Counted from the first letter of the stretch, positions 1 through 14,034 are shown. The stretch is DNA of 64,000 bases from Thamnaconus septentrionalis (GCA_009823395.1 CM020514.1:3124966-3188965), one strand, 5' to 3'. Translations and numbers: made by a program. The notes: generated by a model from the sequence alone, not told the origin.

Positions 1-414
1 AAAAATCACTCGACCTCGAGGAACAACCGTCTGACTGTTGAATCTTAAGGCAATGGCTGTGAACAGATTCGGGGCTAACCGTGACGGACGAAGACACTCT
101 GGCACAAGACAAGGGGAACGCAGACTATTTGAACACACAAGGTAACAAGGCACAGCTGGAAACAATGGGTAATTGGGTCAGACGAACAGGTGGAACATGA
201 GGAGAGGTTGTGATCTGAAACGAGAGGAAGTTGTCAAAATAAAACAGGAAATGACGAGACAAACCCCAAGACGAGACAAAACCTCACCACGGTGTGACAG
301 TATTGATGCTATAATTATGTAAATTTGCCCAATGTGGGATTAATAAAGGCATTCTACTCTATTCTATTCTATTCTATTCAAACGATAATATACCGTAGCC
401 TTTTAATGTATTTA

Positions 415-636
415 TACTCACTCAATGTGAAACCTGGGCCTATTTAGATGCACACGAAGCTGATATCCAGGGAGGAACTGATAGAAGATAACAGGCTTAT
501 ATTCCTTTTATAAAGCACAGTCACTCTACAACGGAATGTTATTATTTAGATCAATTAAGTGAAATTGGAGAATTTCACACCTGACATTATCTCACGGTAC
601 ACTTGTGTGCCGCGGCACAGTGGTTAGAAAACACTG
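415..636 (-). mobile_element. Fragment of a hAT-type element (same family as 56197-56783)
   Basis: The right end at 585-636 reads, on the minus strand, as a variant of the terminal sequence seen at 56197 (cagtgttttctaacc versus cagtgtttttcaacc, followed by the cactgtgccgcgg block). The part around 425-470 matches the inside of that element (region 56550-56630) in reverse. The other terminus and a target-site duplication were not found, so this is a partial copy. Confidence 0.55.
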
Positions 637-882
637 GTCCAGGCAACTGGACTTGGTTCTCTGTTATTCACCATTCATCCAAAGCCTTTCGGACCCAAAA
701 GCTGAGTCCAGCTGCCTAACAGTAAACCCCCGGAGACTATGACCAGACTGACTGATTGACCGACTGACAACCTTCAGTGGCGATGGAAGAACCACACTGA
801 TGTCCCGTCAGTCCTGGACACAGGGAGAACATGCGAATGCCACATGCACTTGTTGCTAAGCTTCAGTGCTAACCATTTAGTG

Positions 883-1134
883 CAGGGGTCACCAACGTGG
901 TGCCCGCGGGCACCAGGTAGCCCCCAAGGACCTCATGAGTAGCCCGCAGACCCGTTGGAAAAATTCATTTTTGATCATTATTGAGATAATTATTGAGAAC
1001 TCATGAGCTTGATAAGTGTCAGAGTATCATTAATAATAATATATAACTCAGAGATTTTGTTATTTCAGGAGAGTCTAGCAAACCCTTCATACGGCTCAGG
1101 ACCCATGAAGTAGCTCTCAGTGCCAAAAAGGTTG
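883..1134. mobile_element. hAT-like non-autonomous element fragment
   Basis: It begins with the cagggg-tcaccaacgtggtg terminus typical of hAT-derived vertebrate repeats. It ends with a gtgccaaaaaggttg stretch that is complementary in type to that terminus, but it lacks the final bases of the right inverted repeat. No clear 8-bp target duplication was found. Confidence 0.5.
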
Positions 1135-1847
1135 TTTCAGTATTTAATTCATATTATTTTATGTTTGGGTACAAATACCAGATTCCTGGGTTCTAGAGAA
1201 AGAGGTCTTTATTCAAATTACTGCACATCCTTAATTACACACCGAATGACTTTAGGTTGACACAGTCCAAACTGCATTACCCTTCAGGTGGTGGCACAAA
1301 TGCTGCCTCAACTAGCATGTTCTGGTTTCTCCAAAACACTGCAAGCCACCTTCAACAGGCCGAGACAAATGCTGCAGCACTGATTGTGAGAGTGGATGAT
1401 TTTGAGGTTACTCTAAGAAGTAGTCAAGTTAAATGGATCTGTTGCTGACACAACATCAAATCCATAGATAAATATAATAAGCTGCAAACATAGGTGGGGA
1501 GGGAGGAGCCCACATCAACATCAAAAAGTCAATATATAGTTTTAAGGCCTGCGGTCTAGCCGCTTATTATTTCATATGACAACTATTAAAATCCCTAAAG
1601 ATTACTTGCTTTATGAATACGTGAGTATGATATGGTAAGACCCAAGCATGTATTCTCAGCTACTGTTATAGAAGGAGGAAAGTCATATAGTCCATTCGAC
1701 AAATCAGAAATCACACCACATCAGGATACTTTGCATGGTGCCTACAATTGTGTTTATACTAAGCTAGCCTATTTATATAAGTAAATTATTTTTGTCAGTA
1801 TGAAAATCACACTACAAACCATCATCTACACAAAATATGTCATTGTG

Positions 1848-1849
<2 letters not shown>

Positions 1850-1936
<87 letters not shown>
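1850..1936. repeat. TA dinucleotide microsatellite
   Basis: An almost pure TA tract of about 87 bp with one TG interruption near 1918, followed by a T-run. Confidence 0.95.
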
Positions 1937-2449
1937 GTTGTTTTTTTTTTTTTTTAATAAAACTGACTTACCTAAATTCAATTACTTTAATGCTAACTTT
2001 GTTTTGAAATCTTCCATAATTATTTGTTTATGTTGCTGCTATATACAGTCTGGTTTTTATTCTGGCTGGAATCACTACTAGAGACTGTATCATACTGCCA
2101 GGAGTCAATGAGAGAAAATAAGAAGAAATGTACTTTCAAATCACTCACAAATGCTGCTTTGATGCAGTGTCATTAACAAATAATTATTTTTACAACATTT
2201 TTGCCACTCCCATCAATGTGGACGTCACTTCTTGACGACATTCTTGTCACCTTTTGTGAGCATGTGTGTGTTACAGTAAATGAAAATAAGGAGGACCAGT
2301 ATTCAGTGTATCCAGTTTTTACTCAGTCGTAAAAGGAGTTATGATAAGGACCATTAAGTCCATATCTATTCTGGACAGAATGTCAATGAGCTGATTTGCT
2401 TTCAACAATTTCAGTTTCACAAACCAGTGGTTTATTTCATTTGGCAACC

Positions 2450-3909
2450 TCATGACAGCATGCGGATGTCACAGGAGTCGGGTTCTAGTATCTGAAGGGT
2501 AAGTATCAGTTTCACAGACTTTCTAAACCACGGGTAGAAGAGGGCGTAGATCAGAGGGTTGAGACAGGAGTTGAAATAGAACAGGCATATGACAAAGGCC
2601 GCGGACGAGAGGTTGACCAACGTGTCCGTGAGAGTGATGCAGAAGTACGGACAGAGGCACAGCAGGAACACAACCACGACTATTCCGAGGGTCTTTGCGG
2701 CTTTGGCCTCGGATTTCCTTGCGCCGGCCTTGACGGAACCCTGGAGAGTGACAGCGGCTATGTGGGACCTCATGGCGTGAGCCTGAGCAACAGCCACCGC
2801 AAACACTTTCACGTACAGAACCACTATGACAGTAAGCGGACCGATGAACGAGAGAACGACATCTGCCCGACCGGCAAAGTGGTTGATCACGACCACGCAC
2901 TCTCCGGAGCAGGACTTGTACCTGCCTGGGTGTCTCAGGTTGTCGCTCAGTAGGAGGCAGTTGTACAGGACGGCACCGCCCCAGCAAAAGCAAATGCAGA
3001 CTGTAACTCCCCGCACGGTGACCTTGGTAGGGTAGTGCAGAGGGTAGCAGATAGCCACGTATCGGTCAACGGATATGAGCACCATTGTGCCGATTGAAGA
3101 CGACGTGATGGTGTAGTCCAACACGATGTACAGGGAGCACACGGCGTCCCCGAAGATCCAGCATCCGTCGATGAGGATGATTTGGAAGAACATGAGGAGG
3201 CCCACGAAGAAGTCTGAGACGGCCAGAGAGAGGAGGAGGAAGTTGGTGGGCGTGTGGAGTTGCCTGCGGGAGAGAACAGCGACCAGAGTCAGTGTTTCTT
3301 CAATCATCGGTCACATTGCACGAAATGACCGGCGCAGCCGATCCGACATCCTTCGCAGGCAAAGAAACGAAACTGTGTATGTACTTGAAGTGAGCGATGG
3401 AGACGATGACGGCCAGGTTGAGCGCCGTGGTGAGCAGCGAGATGGATGAATTAGGATAAAGTTGTTCAATATTGTTGGTGAAGCATGTATTTAGTTTTCA
3501 ATTCAATCTAGTTCAACTCCTTAAGAAACTAAACTCATGCTTGTCGATATATGTTTTGAAAAAATATGCTTTTCCTAATGCAAATGCATTTGTGTGGCCT
3601 TCATTGGTGATCAAATGAAAAAGTCAGGTGATGCTTTATTCAGTGTTTTTCTTCAATCATCGGTCACATTGCACGAAATGACCGGCGCAGCCGATCCGAC
3701 ATCCTTCGCAGGCAAAAAACGAAACTGTGTATGTACTTGAAGTGAGCGATGGAGACGATGACGGCCAGGTTGAGCGCCGTGGTGAGCAGCGAGATGGACG
3801 ACAGCAGAACGTAGGTCAGCATGACCTCGTGCTGAGGGCGCACCGGCTTCCTGCACGAGGCATTGAGGAGCTGTGGAAAGCAAAGGTCGCCGCCCTCCTG
3901 GGTCTCCAT
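2450..3909 (-). CDS. TAAR-A: two-exon trace amine-associated receptor
   Basis: Class A seven-helix receptor, expected in olfactory cilia where teleost TAARs sense amines and raise cAMP. Exon 1 is 3909-3737 (N-terminus to TM1, 173 nt). Exon 2 is 3263-2450 (TM2 to C-terminus, 814 nt). The join is phase 2 with a GTACAT donor and a CCCGCAG acceptor, and gives a 328-residue protein. The TM2 opening QLHTPTNFLLLSLAV, DRY in TM3, and NPLIYALFYPWFRKS at TM7 are TAAR hallmarks. By counting from DRY and from P5.50 I place Asp at 3.32 (LDYTITS) and Asp at 5.42 (RADVVLSF). The usual CWxP of TM6 is CLCP. The start METQEGG aligns with the starts of the other copies. A partial duplicate of exon 1 sits in its intron (see 3289-3643). 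Subfamily number not assigned; class certain. Confidence 0.92.
3289..3643 (-). pseudogene. Tandem-duplicated, truncated TAAR-A exon 1 plus upstream flank
   Basis: Bases 3289-3446 repeat about 3644-3801 (offset about 355), covering the exon 1 donor and the last roughly 60 coding bases. Bases 3447-3643 repeat about 4081-4277 (offset about 634). The difference means about 279 bp, including the start codon and first half of exon 1, is missing from this copy. It keeps the GTACAT splice donor at 3379-3384 but has no start codon or acceptor, so it is a broken exon lying between exon 1 and exon 2 of TAAR-A. Confidence 0.85.
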
Positions 3910-5169
3910 CGCTGGAGTAGAGGCAGACTGATGGTTCAGCGGATGTGTATTAATCTATGTGTTCACACTCGTAATCCACAGGGGTCTTTAAATCTCCCTT
4001 CCGTCAATTCAAAACAGCATCTTCATTAGCGTTGTTTTCGACGTCGGAAGCTGCTCGAGGGTCAAATGTTTCCTACTGGGGATGAATTAGGATAAAGTTG
4101 TTCAATATTGTTGGTGAAGGAAGTATTTATTTTTCAATTCAATCTAGTTCAACTCCTTAAGAAACTAAACTCATGCTTGTCGATATATGTTTTGAAAAAA
4201 TATGCTTTTCCTAATGCAAATGCATTTGTGTGGTCTTCATTGTTGATCACATGAAAAAGTCAGGTGATGCTTTATTCATTGTCTAAACCCATCTTTAGAA
4301 TTTTCATCAGCCACGTTGGGCTTTACTGCTGTATTTTCACCAACTTACAGCAGCAAAACCTTAAACCTTTAATAAAACCTTCATTACGTCTTTGCAGTAT
4401 CTGTTCTTTGGCCTTCATTTACCAACACAGGAATGTTTAAAGAATAAAAATAATACAAATTCTGCAACGTGGACTACTTTTAGAACTGGCACTGACAGCT
4501 TCGCTCTAAATTGCCCCCTATATTTGACAGGAAGAAAGTGTGTGGTTCTGTTATGGACCCATGTCGGCAGGGTTGGGGTAGTTTTAGGACACTTTGGACA
4601 CTATTGTGCCATCAACTGGTATCCTTGCTTCTTTCAGTCTTTGTTCCGAAAACCAGTTTCTTAAACACAGCAGTAACAAACTAATTGTACAATATTCAGA
4701 AAAGCAGATAAATTGTCTGAAAGTAGCACCAAATCATATCAATGGCGCTGACAGTTTTGCTCGAAAACGAACAAAAACACAACAAAAAGTCTAGGGAATG
4801 CCCCCCCACAAATTCTGATTTTAATTATAATACTCACAGAAAGTAACAAAGATAGAAAAGCAAACAAAATCAAGAGGTGAGAGCATTTTTAGATATCCTA
4901 CAGTGCATGATTGTTTCCCCCTCCAAAATGTCCCAGAAAAAAACTGCAGAAGCAAAACCTGGATACTATATAACAAAAAAATAAATGAAACTACGGAGCA
5001 TAGCACGTCGATTGACAAGATGATGAATGGAAAGTCGACCTTTCTTTGCCTTATTGAACAGCCAATCAGAGTGGAAATTCTACCATAAGCCATTAAAAGA
5101 TCAGGTACATCCCAGCTAATATAGATAATCATTGCTAACTGAAGTTCAAAGTCTTAGCCATGATACGTT
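3910..5169. other. Intergenic between TAAR-A and the ZP-domain gene
   Basis: Holds the TAAR-A upstream flank (4081-4277 is the second copy of the duplicated flank) and otherwise AT-rich unique sequence. No domain, RNA gene or clear regulatory site was recognised. Confidence 0.5.
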
Positions 5170-8100
5170 TCAGGCAGAATCATTATGGATCTTGAGCTTG
5201 CCTGTCCACATGTCCACAGAAACCTGAAAAAAAAGAATAATGGTAAGTTTCACGTACACTTAATCAATAATAATGATAAGTAAGCTGGAAAACAAACTTT
5301 ATGGGGGTTTTCGGTACCTGAAAACATGTTTGGTTGAACGAAAGTCTATGAATTAAGGTTGTTGGGTTTTTTTTAAACCATTCTCGTGTGACAATTAACT
5401 TTCAACTGACAAAAAGGAGACGATAAATGATAAAAACTAATATCAACATGTCTATCTGCCTTTAATTTGACTATTTTATGTTATTTTATTTTATTTTTTA
5501 AACTAAGTAGATGCAGGAAGTTTGTCAACTGCTGCCAATTTTAAATAAAACATAAATGCAAGAGGGATTTAAAAATGGTACGTGGACCTGAAAGAGATTT
5601 ATGTTTTGCATCAATAGAAACAGAATGGGAAAAATGACTTGAGAAGATAAAGATAAGGCTTTCTCTTCTCGAATTAATGGTGTTGTGCGGTGGAGGAGAA
5701 AAAGTTTTTGAGAAAGTGGTGCCTTTATAATACAAGTTACCATATCCACAGACTTCGCTATTTACCACCTGGCAGTTGCTCCTACCTAATAAGTCCAGGC
5801 CAAAGTGATTAATGCAGGGGTTTCAACCTTGTTCCTTGACAAGACAGATCGGCGCCGTCGTGCAGCTCGGCTGCAATCCTGGCAATCCGAAAAGAGAGTT
5901 TTTATTTCAGTGTGTTTCCCCACAATCGAAATGACTGCATATGTACTGATTCGAACACCAAAAAAAATGGCCATACCCGCTTGCAACTGTCTCCATTCCG
6001 CACACACAGGTCTACTGTGCAATGCAGGAAGACGTCGCTTTCCGAGCCAGTGAACTGAAACATTCTAAATGAGAAGTAGTTGGACAGTCCCGCTCCATTC
6101 CCTCGACCCTCACGGTGTCATCAGCAGGGTTCGGGCAGCTGCTCAAAACGAAAGAACTCCTGAAATTAGTTTGCTCATGTCCACAAAGGCAGCTTTAATC
6201 ACACCAAAAAGGCAGTTTCCATTGCGCACCCGTTGATGATCAGATCATATCTCAAACTGCTCTCCGGTGAAGGCTGATTGGTTGCCCAACAGGACTCGGT
6301 CACCAGAGAAAGCATTTGATCATCCACTTTCTCTGCCTTGAACTCCACCCAGACTCTCTGGTCCAGCTGAATGCTGGTGTTTGCCTGGATGGCTTCATGT
6401 CGAAGAGCATCTGTGTAAGCCATCATGCTCAAAGAAAAATTCCATTGTCCAGAGGAAATCTCCTGCTTGACAGAGCTGAGAGAGAACTTTGAATTATTAT
6501 ATATTTTTTGGCGAATTCTTTGCTTCAAGGCACAAAAAGTGTAGCATGGCCAACATTTTCTAGGAGATGAAAGGGCGACCGCCAAAAGACACACCTGTCT
6601 TTGAGTTTGATGGAGAGGGCCATGTCATGTGGCTGACTGTAATAACAGGAGAAGTCAATGTGCACCGAGTCGTGACGGTGGATTAGACCAAGCGAGGTGC
6701 TGTTCGGTGTCATGATGGTGTTCTTGTAAAGAATCTCGCTTCCATTTGCCTGAAACACAATCACACGGTGGACGGTGATCAAATATTTGAATTCAGCAGT
6801 TGGTTTCATTCATCTCAATTATGAGGGCACCCACCATGACCAGCGCACCGCAAGTGTTGCTGTTGAATTCAAACGTCACCATGTGGGTCTGCTCCTCCAT
6901 TTGACCTTTACAGGCTGGGTCATTGAGGTGCAAGACAGAGTAGTCGATGCCTCGCTCCGCCAAGAGACAGTTCGCCATATTCAGAGAGGCAGACCCCTGC
7001 TGACAGACGACTGGCTCACCTGAAAATCCATTGTAGAAGTCGAAATTTATTTCCGCTCTTCAACACTGAACTTATAACAGACTATAACATCCCTCAGCCT
7101 TTAATACCGTGAGGCAAGCTAGCTCAAAACTGATCAAAGCTAAATACAGTGGCTAAGCACCAAGTGTGTAATATTTGGAGATTTTGAAGAAGAAACAGCG
7201 ACATCAAGTGGTTACACTTTGGGTTGCAGCATCTTTCACCCTCCCTCGCCCTCCTGAGCTTGCCAGTGCGCTACTGTGGCCTGCGCACCCAAACCTGGAT
7301 ATCTTGTCCACCTTCTTCTTCGTTGGTTTATTTGAAGACACGAGTGTTCACCCTAATTACGTTCATTAATTAGAAATATGCCGGTGCAAGATGACGGCTA
7401 ACTGGGAGCGAGACCCTTGCTATATGTATATTTTTATACATATGTAGGAGAACCGTTCAAAGGCTAAGAAAAGCAAATCACTTTTATTATACTGCGATTA
7501 CACACTTTAATTAATGTATTTATGGACACATTTTATGTATGAAAAACATAACACAAATTCGGTGCTGCCGAAGAAATATAGAGGTGGAAGATTTTGAAAT
7601 ATATTAAAAGCTATCTATTTAAACGGTATCAACAGACCACTGATTTTGTAACTACCTCGGAGGAAAGGACAGAAAAGGAAGACTCACCAAAAGCGCTAGC
7701 CGATCTGTACTTGGAGGCAAAGATGGCTCTACACAGGCACTGAGTTTCCCGACTGATGCTGTTCTCACCACAGAACTCATGAGAACTGCAGGACAGATCC
7801 TGGCATTGGGTCTGAGCAACAGAAGCTACAAGCAAACAGGGAAAACGCAAACAGTGAATTAGATTTGTTTTCTTGGTTTTAGTGGTGGTTACACCTTATT
7901 TTCCCTTTGTATGGCCACATAACCATTTCTGGTCATTTCCAGACACACATTGATGTAATAATAAATTTAACATGGCCTGTTTTCTTGCTGCAAGTTATAT
8001 GAGGAGGTTTAAGTTGCTTTGTTTCTTAGTTCCATGCAGTGACTTGCTGAAGTTGTTTTTACACTGTATCAAGCACGGCTTGACTAATGAGAAGTTCCGT

Positions 8101-10392
8101 ATTACTGACGTCTGTCCAAAATAAAATGCATGTTCTTATTTGCTTTTGAAGTTACTCTTTAGAAAAAAAAATATATAGAAAAAATATAGACACAAAAATA
8201 TATTCTTACAGCAGCCACTACTGGCCCTCCAGCCCTCTACTGTGATGTTGCTGTGTTGGCTGCAAGCTGCAGCATAAGCCTCAAGAAACTGGCACTTGAG
8301 ACCATCCACTGCCGGATATTTGCACAAAGTGCGGCTGCAGGCATCTATGAATGACTTGGGATTGATATGCTTGTTACAAGTAGTGAAAGGGGCCTGTTCC
8401 AGGGTGTGGCACCTGTTCAAAACAGAAGGAAAATGTAAAGATTAAAGTTTCCTCTCCAGGAACAATAACCTTCCACATCATATTGTTAGAAAAAACAAGG
8501 GTGAACTGTCTTGGCAGCTAATTTATTTCCAGACTTTTTTTTTTTAACTATCATATATATATAGTTTTGTCTCAACTGAGAAACGTTTAGGTGAAATGGG
8601 GATGGGAGGTGAAGGGTTGTATTCATTAATTTAACACCATTAGTTTTACAAAGAAATATTTGGAGCCATAAAACTAGTGAAAGTTGTTTCTGCAGTGTCA
8701 CTGGAGTGTCTCTGGAACTTTCACACATATATTAACCTGGGTCTGTTGAAAGTGGCAGACCTGTTTGGAATGTGATAGCCATTCAGTAGTGCAGGTAAGA
8801 TTTGTAAGTGCAGTATATATGTAAGAGAATGTGTTGGTGAGGAGAGAGATGATGAGTGGTTTTGGGATGGAAAAAAAAATCACTCTCTAACAACGCAGTG
8901 GTGTTGTAGGATCAAATTGTCTGGCGTAAGTCAGCCTGTATCATGGTGGACCTTGGGATTTTGGTAAACTGTAAAGCCTGAAAGGAATGGCATACCTAGA
9001 CAACAGGCCTTTTTTTTCCCGTGCCCCAATGTTTCTTCCTAATTTGCCTCACTCACATGTGGTGTCCCCCAGGGGCCCATTCTTGGGCCACTAGCAGTCT
9101 CTAGTTAAATCTTTTCCTGGGCGACATTATCTGTAAATATCACCTACATTGTCAGCGTTACGCAGATGACACCCAGCTTTATCTAATCAAATCTGGAATT
9201 CCCAAAGCCTCTACAGTTTTCAGGCGTGCCTCACAGACATCAACTCCTGGACATTAAGGCATTTTTATTTTTACTCTACTCTACTCAATTGCTTCATTTA
9301 AAACACCCACATTTTGCTTAGCATTTATGTAAATACCTAATTTCATTCTCCTCCTTTTTATGGTCTGTTTATATTTATTTTGTTTTCTGTTCATTGGGTG
9401 TTTTTTGTCTCATGTACAGCACTTTGTATGATTACTTTGTGTGTATTTTGAAAGGTGCTACATAATTATAATAATATGGTATAATATGGTTCCCACCCGG
9501 TCACCCCAAATAATGTTACTTATTACTACTGTGTGACTGCGGATTAGCAGAAGGCTTAGGAGGCAAATTTGTGTTCTTAATTAACTGGTTCATTATGTAT
9601 TGAAGGTTGAATTTTACCATTGTGTTGTAGCGTTACAGTTGATCGTACTATCAGGATCATCTTCATACTGGCTTTCACAGCTAGGAGGCAACAAACAAAA
9701 AACAAATAAAGAACACATTGTTAAGCCAGAACTGAATCTTTTGTTAAAACCTTCTTATTCAACTTTTGACTTACCCAGAGGCAGAAAGGGCAGAAACTTT
9801 CATCTCACTTACAGAACCATTGAAATTGCTACATAGACCATCCACATCTTCAGCTTTTGATCCTAGCCAAAAAATAGGAGAGACCAAGTGGCAGAAGAGC
9901 AGAGACTCACAACAAATAGGTATGTCTTATGTCTTATACCTATACTGACAAAACAACCTATAATGATAAGATAACCTTTTTACAACAAAGAGGTAAAAGG
10001 AAAGCAGCAGTTGCGAGGAAACTGGAGAGGTAAAATAAAGCAGTTTTAATGGGAGGAAACCTGGAACCTTCCAAAATCCACACAAATAAACCCAGATCCT
10101 GCCATCCAGGGATTCGAACACTGGATCTTCTTACTGTGAGACCACAGCACTTCGCACTGCCCACTGCACACATCACATTTCAATTTTTTTTATTTCCAAG
10201 ATGAAAACATAGACCTGGGTGTTTTCTCGCTACCTCTCAGATGGATTCGTGCAGTGTGGCCATCAAAGTGAACGGAGACAGTGCTGTTCCACGCTGATAA
10301 CTTGGCACTCACTCCTGTCTGATCCCTGGACAGCTCCACACCGTGAAGCACCTGAGTTGTGTTGACCGCCAGTAGTGTTTCGTTCAGCTGCA

Positions 10393-10435
<43 letters not shown>

Positions 10436-11024
10436 GTTATATACAAGAAAGTACATGGATGCCTCATGCATTTGTGATGTACTGTACTGTTATAACAATA
10501 GCTACTATATCTACAAATGCAGTTTATTTTAGTGCACTGTTCCACAGCTCAGAACTAGATGAAGTCCCTTGCAACACATCCGGCGTACATGAGTACATGA
10601 GTACTAGAACTTCAACTTCATAAAAGTTCTGAAGAACTAAATTATTAACAATAAACAACAAAAATAATTTCAATTTGTTTGTGTGCCTCTGATGCAGCCA
10701 AACCTTGAAACACACACAAAAATTCTCCAAATTAAAGTAAAATTTATTTTTCTGTAAAGTTGTTGTTTTATTTGCATAGTGGAAATACATGTCACCATCA
10801 TCACCATTATCATCATCACTGTGTTAATAATAACAGGTTATTAAGTTGATGTGCCTAATGTTTATTTAACCATGCTATGACTTAGAGGTCCAGTGTGTAA
10901 AATTTGGCTTGATTTATGATTTTTATATTGGTAAAAGCTTAACATACTGCCAATAAATGTGTTAACAACAGTGTATACAGTGTGTACATTAACAGTTATT
11001 TGATTTTTCTACTCTTAGAACGGT

Positions 11025-11055
<31 letters not shown>

Positions 11056-14034
11056 CTTAGAGCAATAAAGGTCTTGCTCCTATTTAGCTGCTATCTTTAG
11101 CTGCCTATTTAAGGAAGCCCCAAATATGAAACGTGCTTTCAGACAGGCTTCCTTAAATACTGGGTTTACTTTCAAACATTTTCAAACTCATCCCTTGGAA
11201 CGGATATAGAATCATGAATGAGTGACCATTAGAGACTAAATCCGCCCACTGCTACTCTGATGACTTGCTTGATTGTCTCTGACTTGTGGCAAGACAACCC
11301 GTCATGTACACAGCAAGACATTAGTGGGGCTATTTTGGCAACTTACATAAACTCTGCTGCCTTGCTCCAGGGAGATCTGAACACGTGCCTCGTCTAGTTT
11401 CAGTATGACACGGTCCAAAAAGCTCATGTCTCTGCGACGCCGCTCCTGGAAGACACCCAGCACCTGGAAGCCTGGGACTGATGAGGACTTCATCAGGGTG
11501 TACCCACACCTGTCTGGCACAGAGTGGACGCGGCCAGTGAAGTCAATGACGGTGGAGCCAGTCACAGTGCACATGGTGTTTAAGACACAGCTGAAAGAGA
11601 AAAGAGGAAAAAGCCCCCATTAAACATTCAGGTTCCATTCATCTGTCCAAATATCCTCAAGCAAAAGGTGACCAACTATACATCGTAATATTTCACGTAT
11701 TTCTTTTAGGTTTTTTTCTATCTCCAAATGTTTACCTGCCATTTCCCTGACAGTCTTCCAGTGGACCACAATCACTGACAGCAGTGGCAGTTCCATTCAC
11801 GCTGCAGGATACAGTGGTGCACGTTGTCGGGTCCCTTACAGTGGTGTTTGAATCATATACAAGGCCTAGGAAATAAAAAAATCAGCAAAAACATAATGAA
11901 AACTGTTTAAATGCCACATGTGGCGCTTCCTTACAGATCTTTATTTTATAGATTGTAGTTTAACTATCGGTTGTCAAATGAATGTAGAATGGAAATTAAC
12001 TTGGGGGAGGAATCTCTGCACTTGTTGTTCAATATGGACACCGGTAAAGGAGGAATTACAAATAGGACAAGATTATATGTTTATGAGCTTTTAATCGAAT
12101 TAAGTGTTCAACTGTATTGTAGCACTGAAAAATGTTTATACTCATCCTGTGTTTTTCCATTATAAGCTTAGTGACGATGCTTTCTTTTTTTTTAAAAGTC
12201 AAATAATAACTGTTGTATTATTAATACTACGTAATATTGAGCCGGAATCCTGGGGAAATGATTGTAGTCGGTTTAACTGAAAGCACATTTTGACCACCAT
12301 GCGCTCAGAAAGTGCCCGCTGCTCATTTTGATTGTAGATGCGCTTCCAAACCAAGAGCGTAGCAGCATGGCATTGAGAAATGGAACTCGGCATCTCGCTT
12401 ATGGAGGATAATGATAGTGGACAAATTGTTGCTACAGCGGCTTATATTCAAGCATTTCGAGCATTATTTTTTTCTGCCATTAACTTCATTCACCTGAGAG
12501 TCTGCATCCACTGACATCAGCGATCACACCCTTGTTTGTTTGGTTGGTCTGGAACGTCTGTTTAGATACCGACAGTCCGTTGACTTGCGAATCTGCTTCC
12601 TAAAGTTAAAAAGTGTTACAGTTGAAAAATATTCAAAGCAACTTATTCCCAGTGTGGTATCAAGAAGCCAAAAAAAAAACAACCCAAAACAATACACAAC
12701 ATGCAATTTTATCATTCAGATTTTTGCTATTTTAAAGTTACATATAAATTCTGAATTAAGATCTTAATTGTGTACATACCACATCAACACTTGTGTACCC
12801 TGGATACGTCCTTATTGCCAAAATTGCTTGTGCTCCAAAGTTGCCGAGTTCAATTTGTTCAACCTAATGGCAGGACATGACAACACAAACAAAGAAAGGG
12901 TGAACTTTGTACTTATTTTTTCTAATTACCAACTTTGTTTGACAAAACTGGGGAATTCACAGTTGTGTGCGTGTATCCAACGGCAACGGAAGACTCTCAC
13001 GTGAGCTTGCTGACTGTTCTTCAGACGTATGACGTTGACACACTTCCCAGCATTCCCCAGATTTGGCAGCAGTTTGTGAATCCCGGACCCGGTGGGTATA
13101 TCTTTGGTCAGCACTGCGAGAGCACCTCTGTCAGCTGTTCCTCCAGACGTCAAAATACAATCATTCTGGGTTCCGGGTGTGAACCGACCATTAAAGCAGA
13201 TGGCAAATCTGCTGCTGTTGAAGCCCACCTGTTAGTACAAGAGCAAAAAAAAAAAAGCAAAAATCTTCAACTGTTCCCAATGGCTGTTTGGAGAGTTGAA
13301 GAGTTTGGCTGTCCTACGAACTTTCTTATTGACTCCACAGCACTTGTACCAGAGTCTCCACACCAAGGGGAAACATTTTCAGATTAGAGGGACAGGACTA
13401 AAAAGAAAAAAAAAAAATATCTTCATGTCCATAAAGAAGAAAGATTTCTCTGAATGCAGACTATAGGGAATTTTGATGAGAATTTGTTTAGTGCTTTGAC
13501 TTATGATGTATCACATCATAGTACGAAAAGTGAAAATTCATTCAGCCAAGATACCAGTTACCCAAGTCTTCATGTTTCTCACCTTTAATGGTGATGACGA
13601 AAGGAAGATAGAACATGAGTTTGAACACGGTACTCACGTAAACTTTGTCATATTTGTGTCCATAGTAGGTAATGGGACAAGACGTGATGTTCATCTCCCC
13701 AGAAAAGGTAAATGTCTGGTTTGTTGCAGCCGTACCTGAATATATGGAGTAAATGTTGTTTGCCACCATTTCATTGATGCAGCATTGAAATTGAAGCAAT
13801 AAACCTAGGATAACAAAACGCTGACTTCAACCATGGTAACATCAGCTCTGTGGGTGGATTTCATCTCTTCTTTAGAACTAAAATGTGATGTGTGATGAAG
13901 CTCAGTGACGTGTTGTGTGATGTGTTTGTGCCTGGCATCATTAAGATGTATTTTGTTTATTTGAAAAGTAATTTTGTTCTGTCGAAACTCACTAATAGAC
14001 TGAGTTTATATATACATATATATATATACATACA

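Larger units (their letters stand above)
1..2449. other. Intergenic, repeat-rich, no gene seen
   Basis: No coding exon is supported here. The stretch holds a retroposon-type tail near 300-376 (an 'aatgtgggattaataaagg' block followed by a ttcta repeat), a reversed hAT fragment ending near 636, another hAT-like fragment from about 883, and a long TA repeat at 1850-1936. The open frames present are short and have no recognisable domain. Confidence 0.6.

Noticed and set aside
2523..2993. 156-codon frame inside TAAR-A exon 2
   Set aside because: Alternative-frame shadow of the receptor.
4821..5132. Hydrophobic minus-strand frame downstream of the ZP gene, considered as its membrane anchor
   Set aside because: No acceptor in phase with the previous exon was convincing and the sequence is AT-rich; the short exon 5223-5170 fits the phase better, though weakly.
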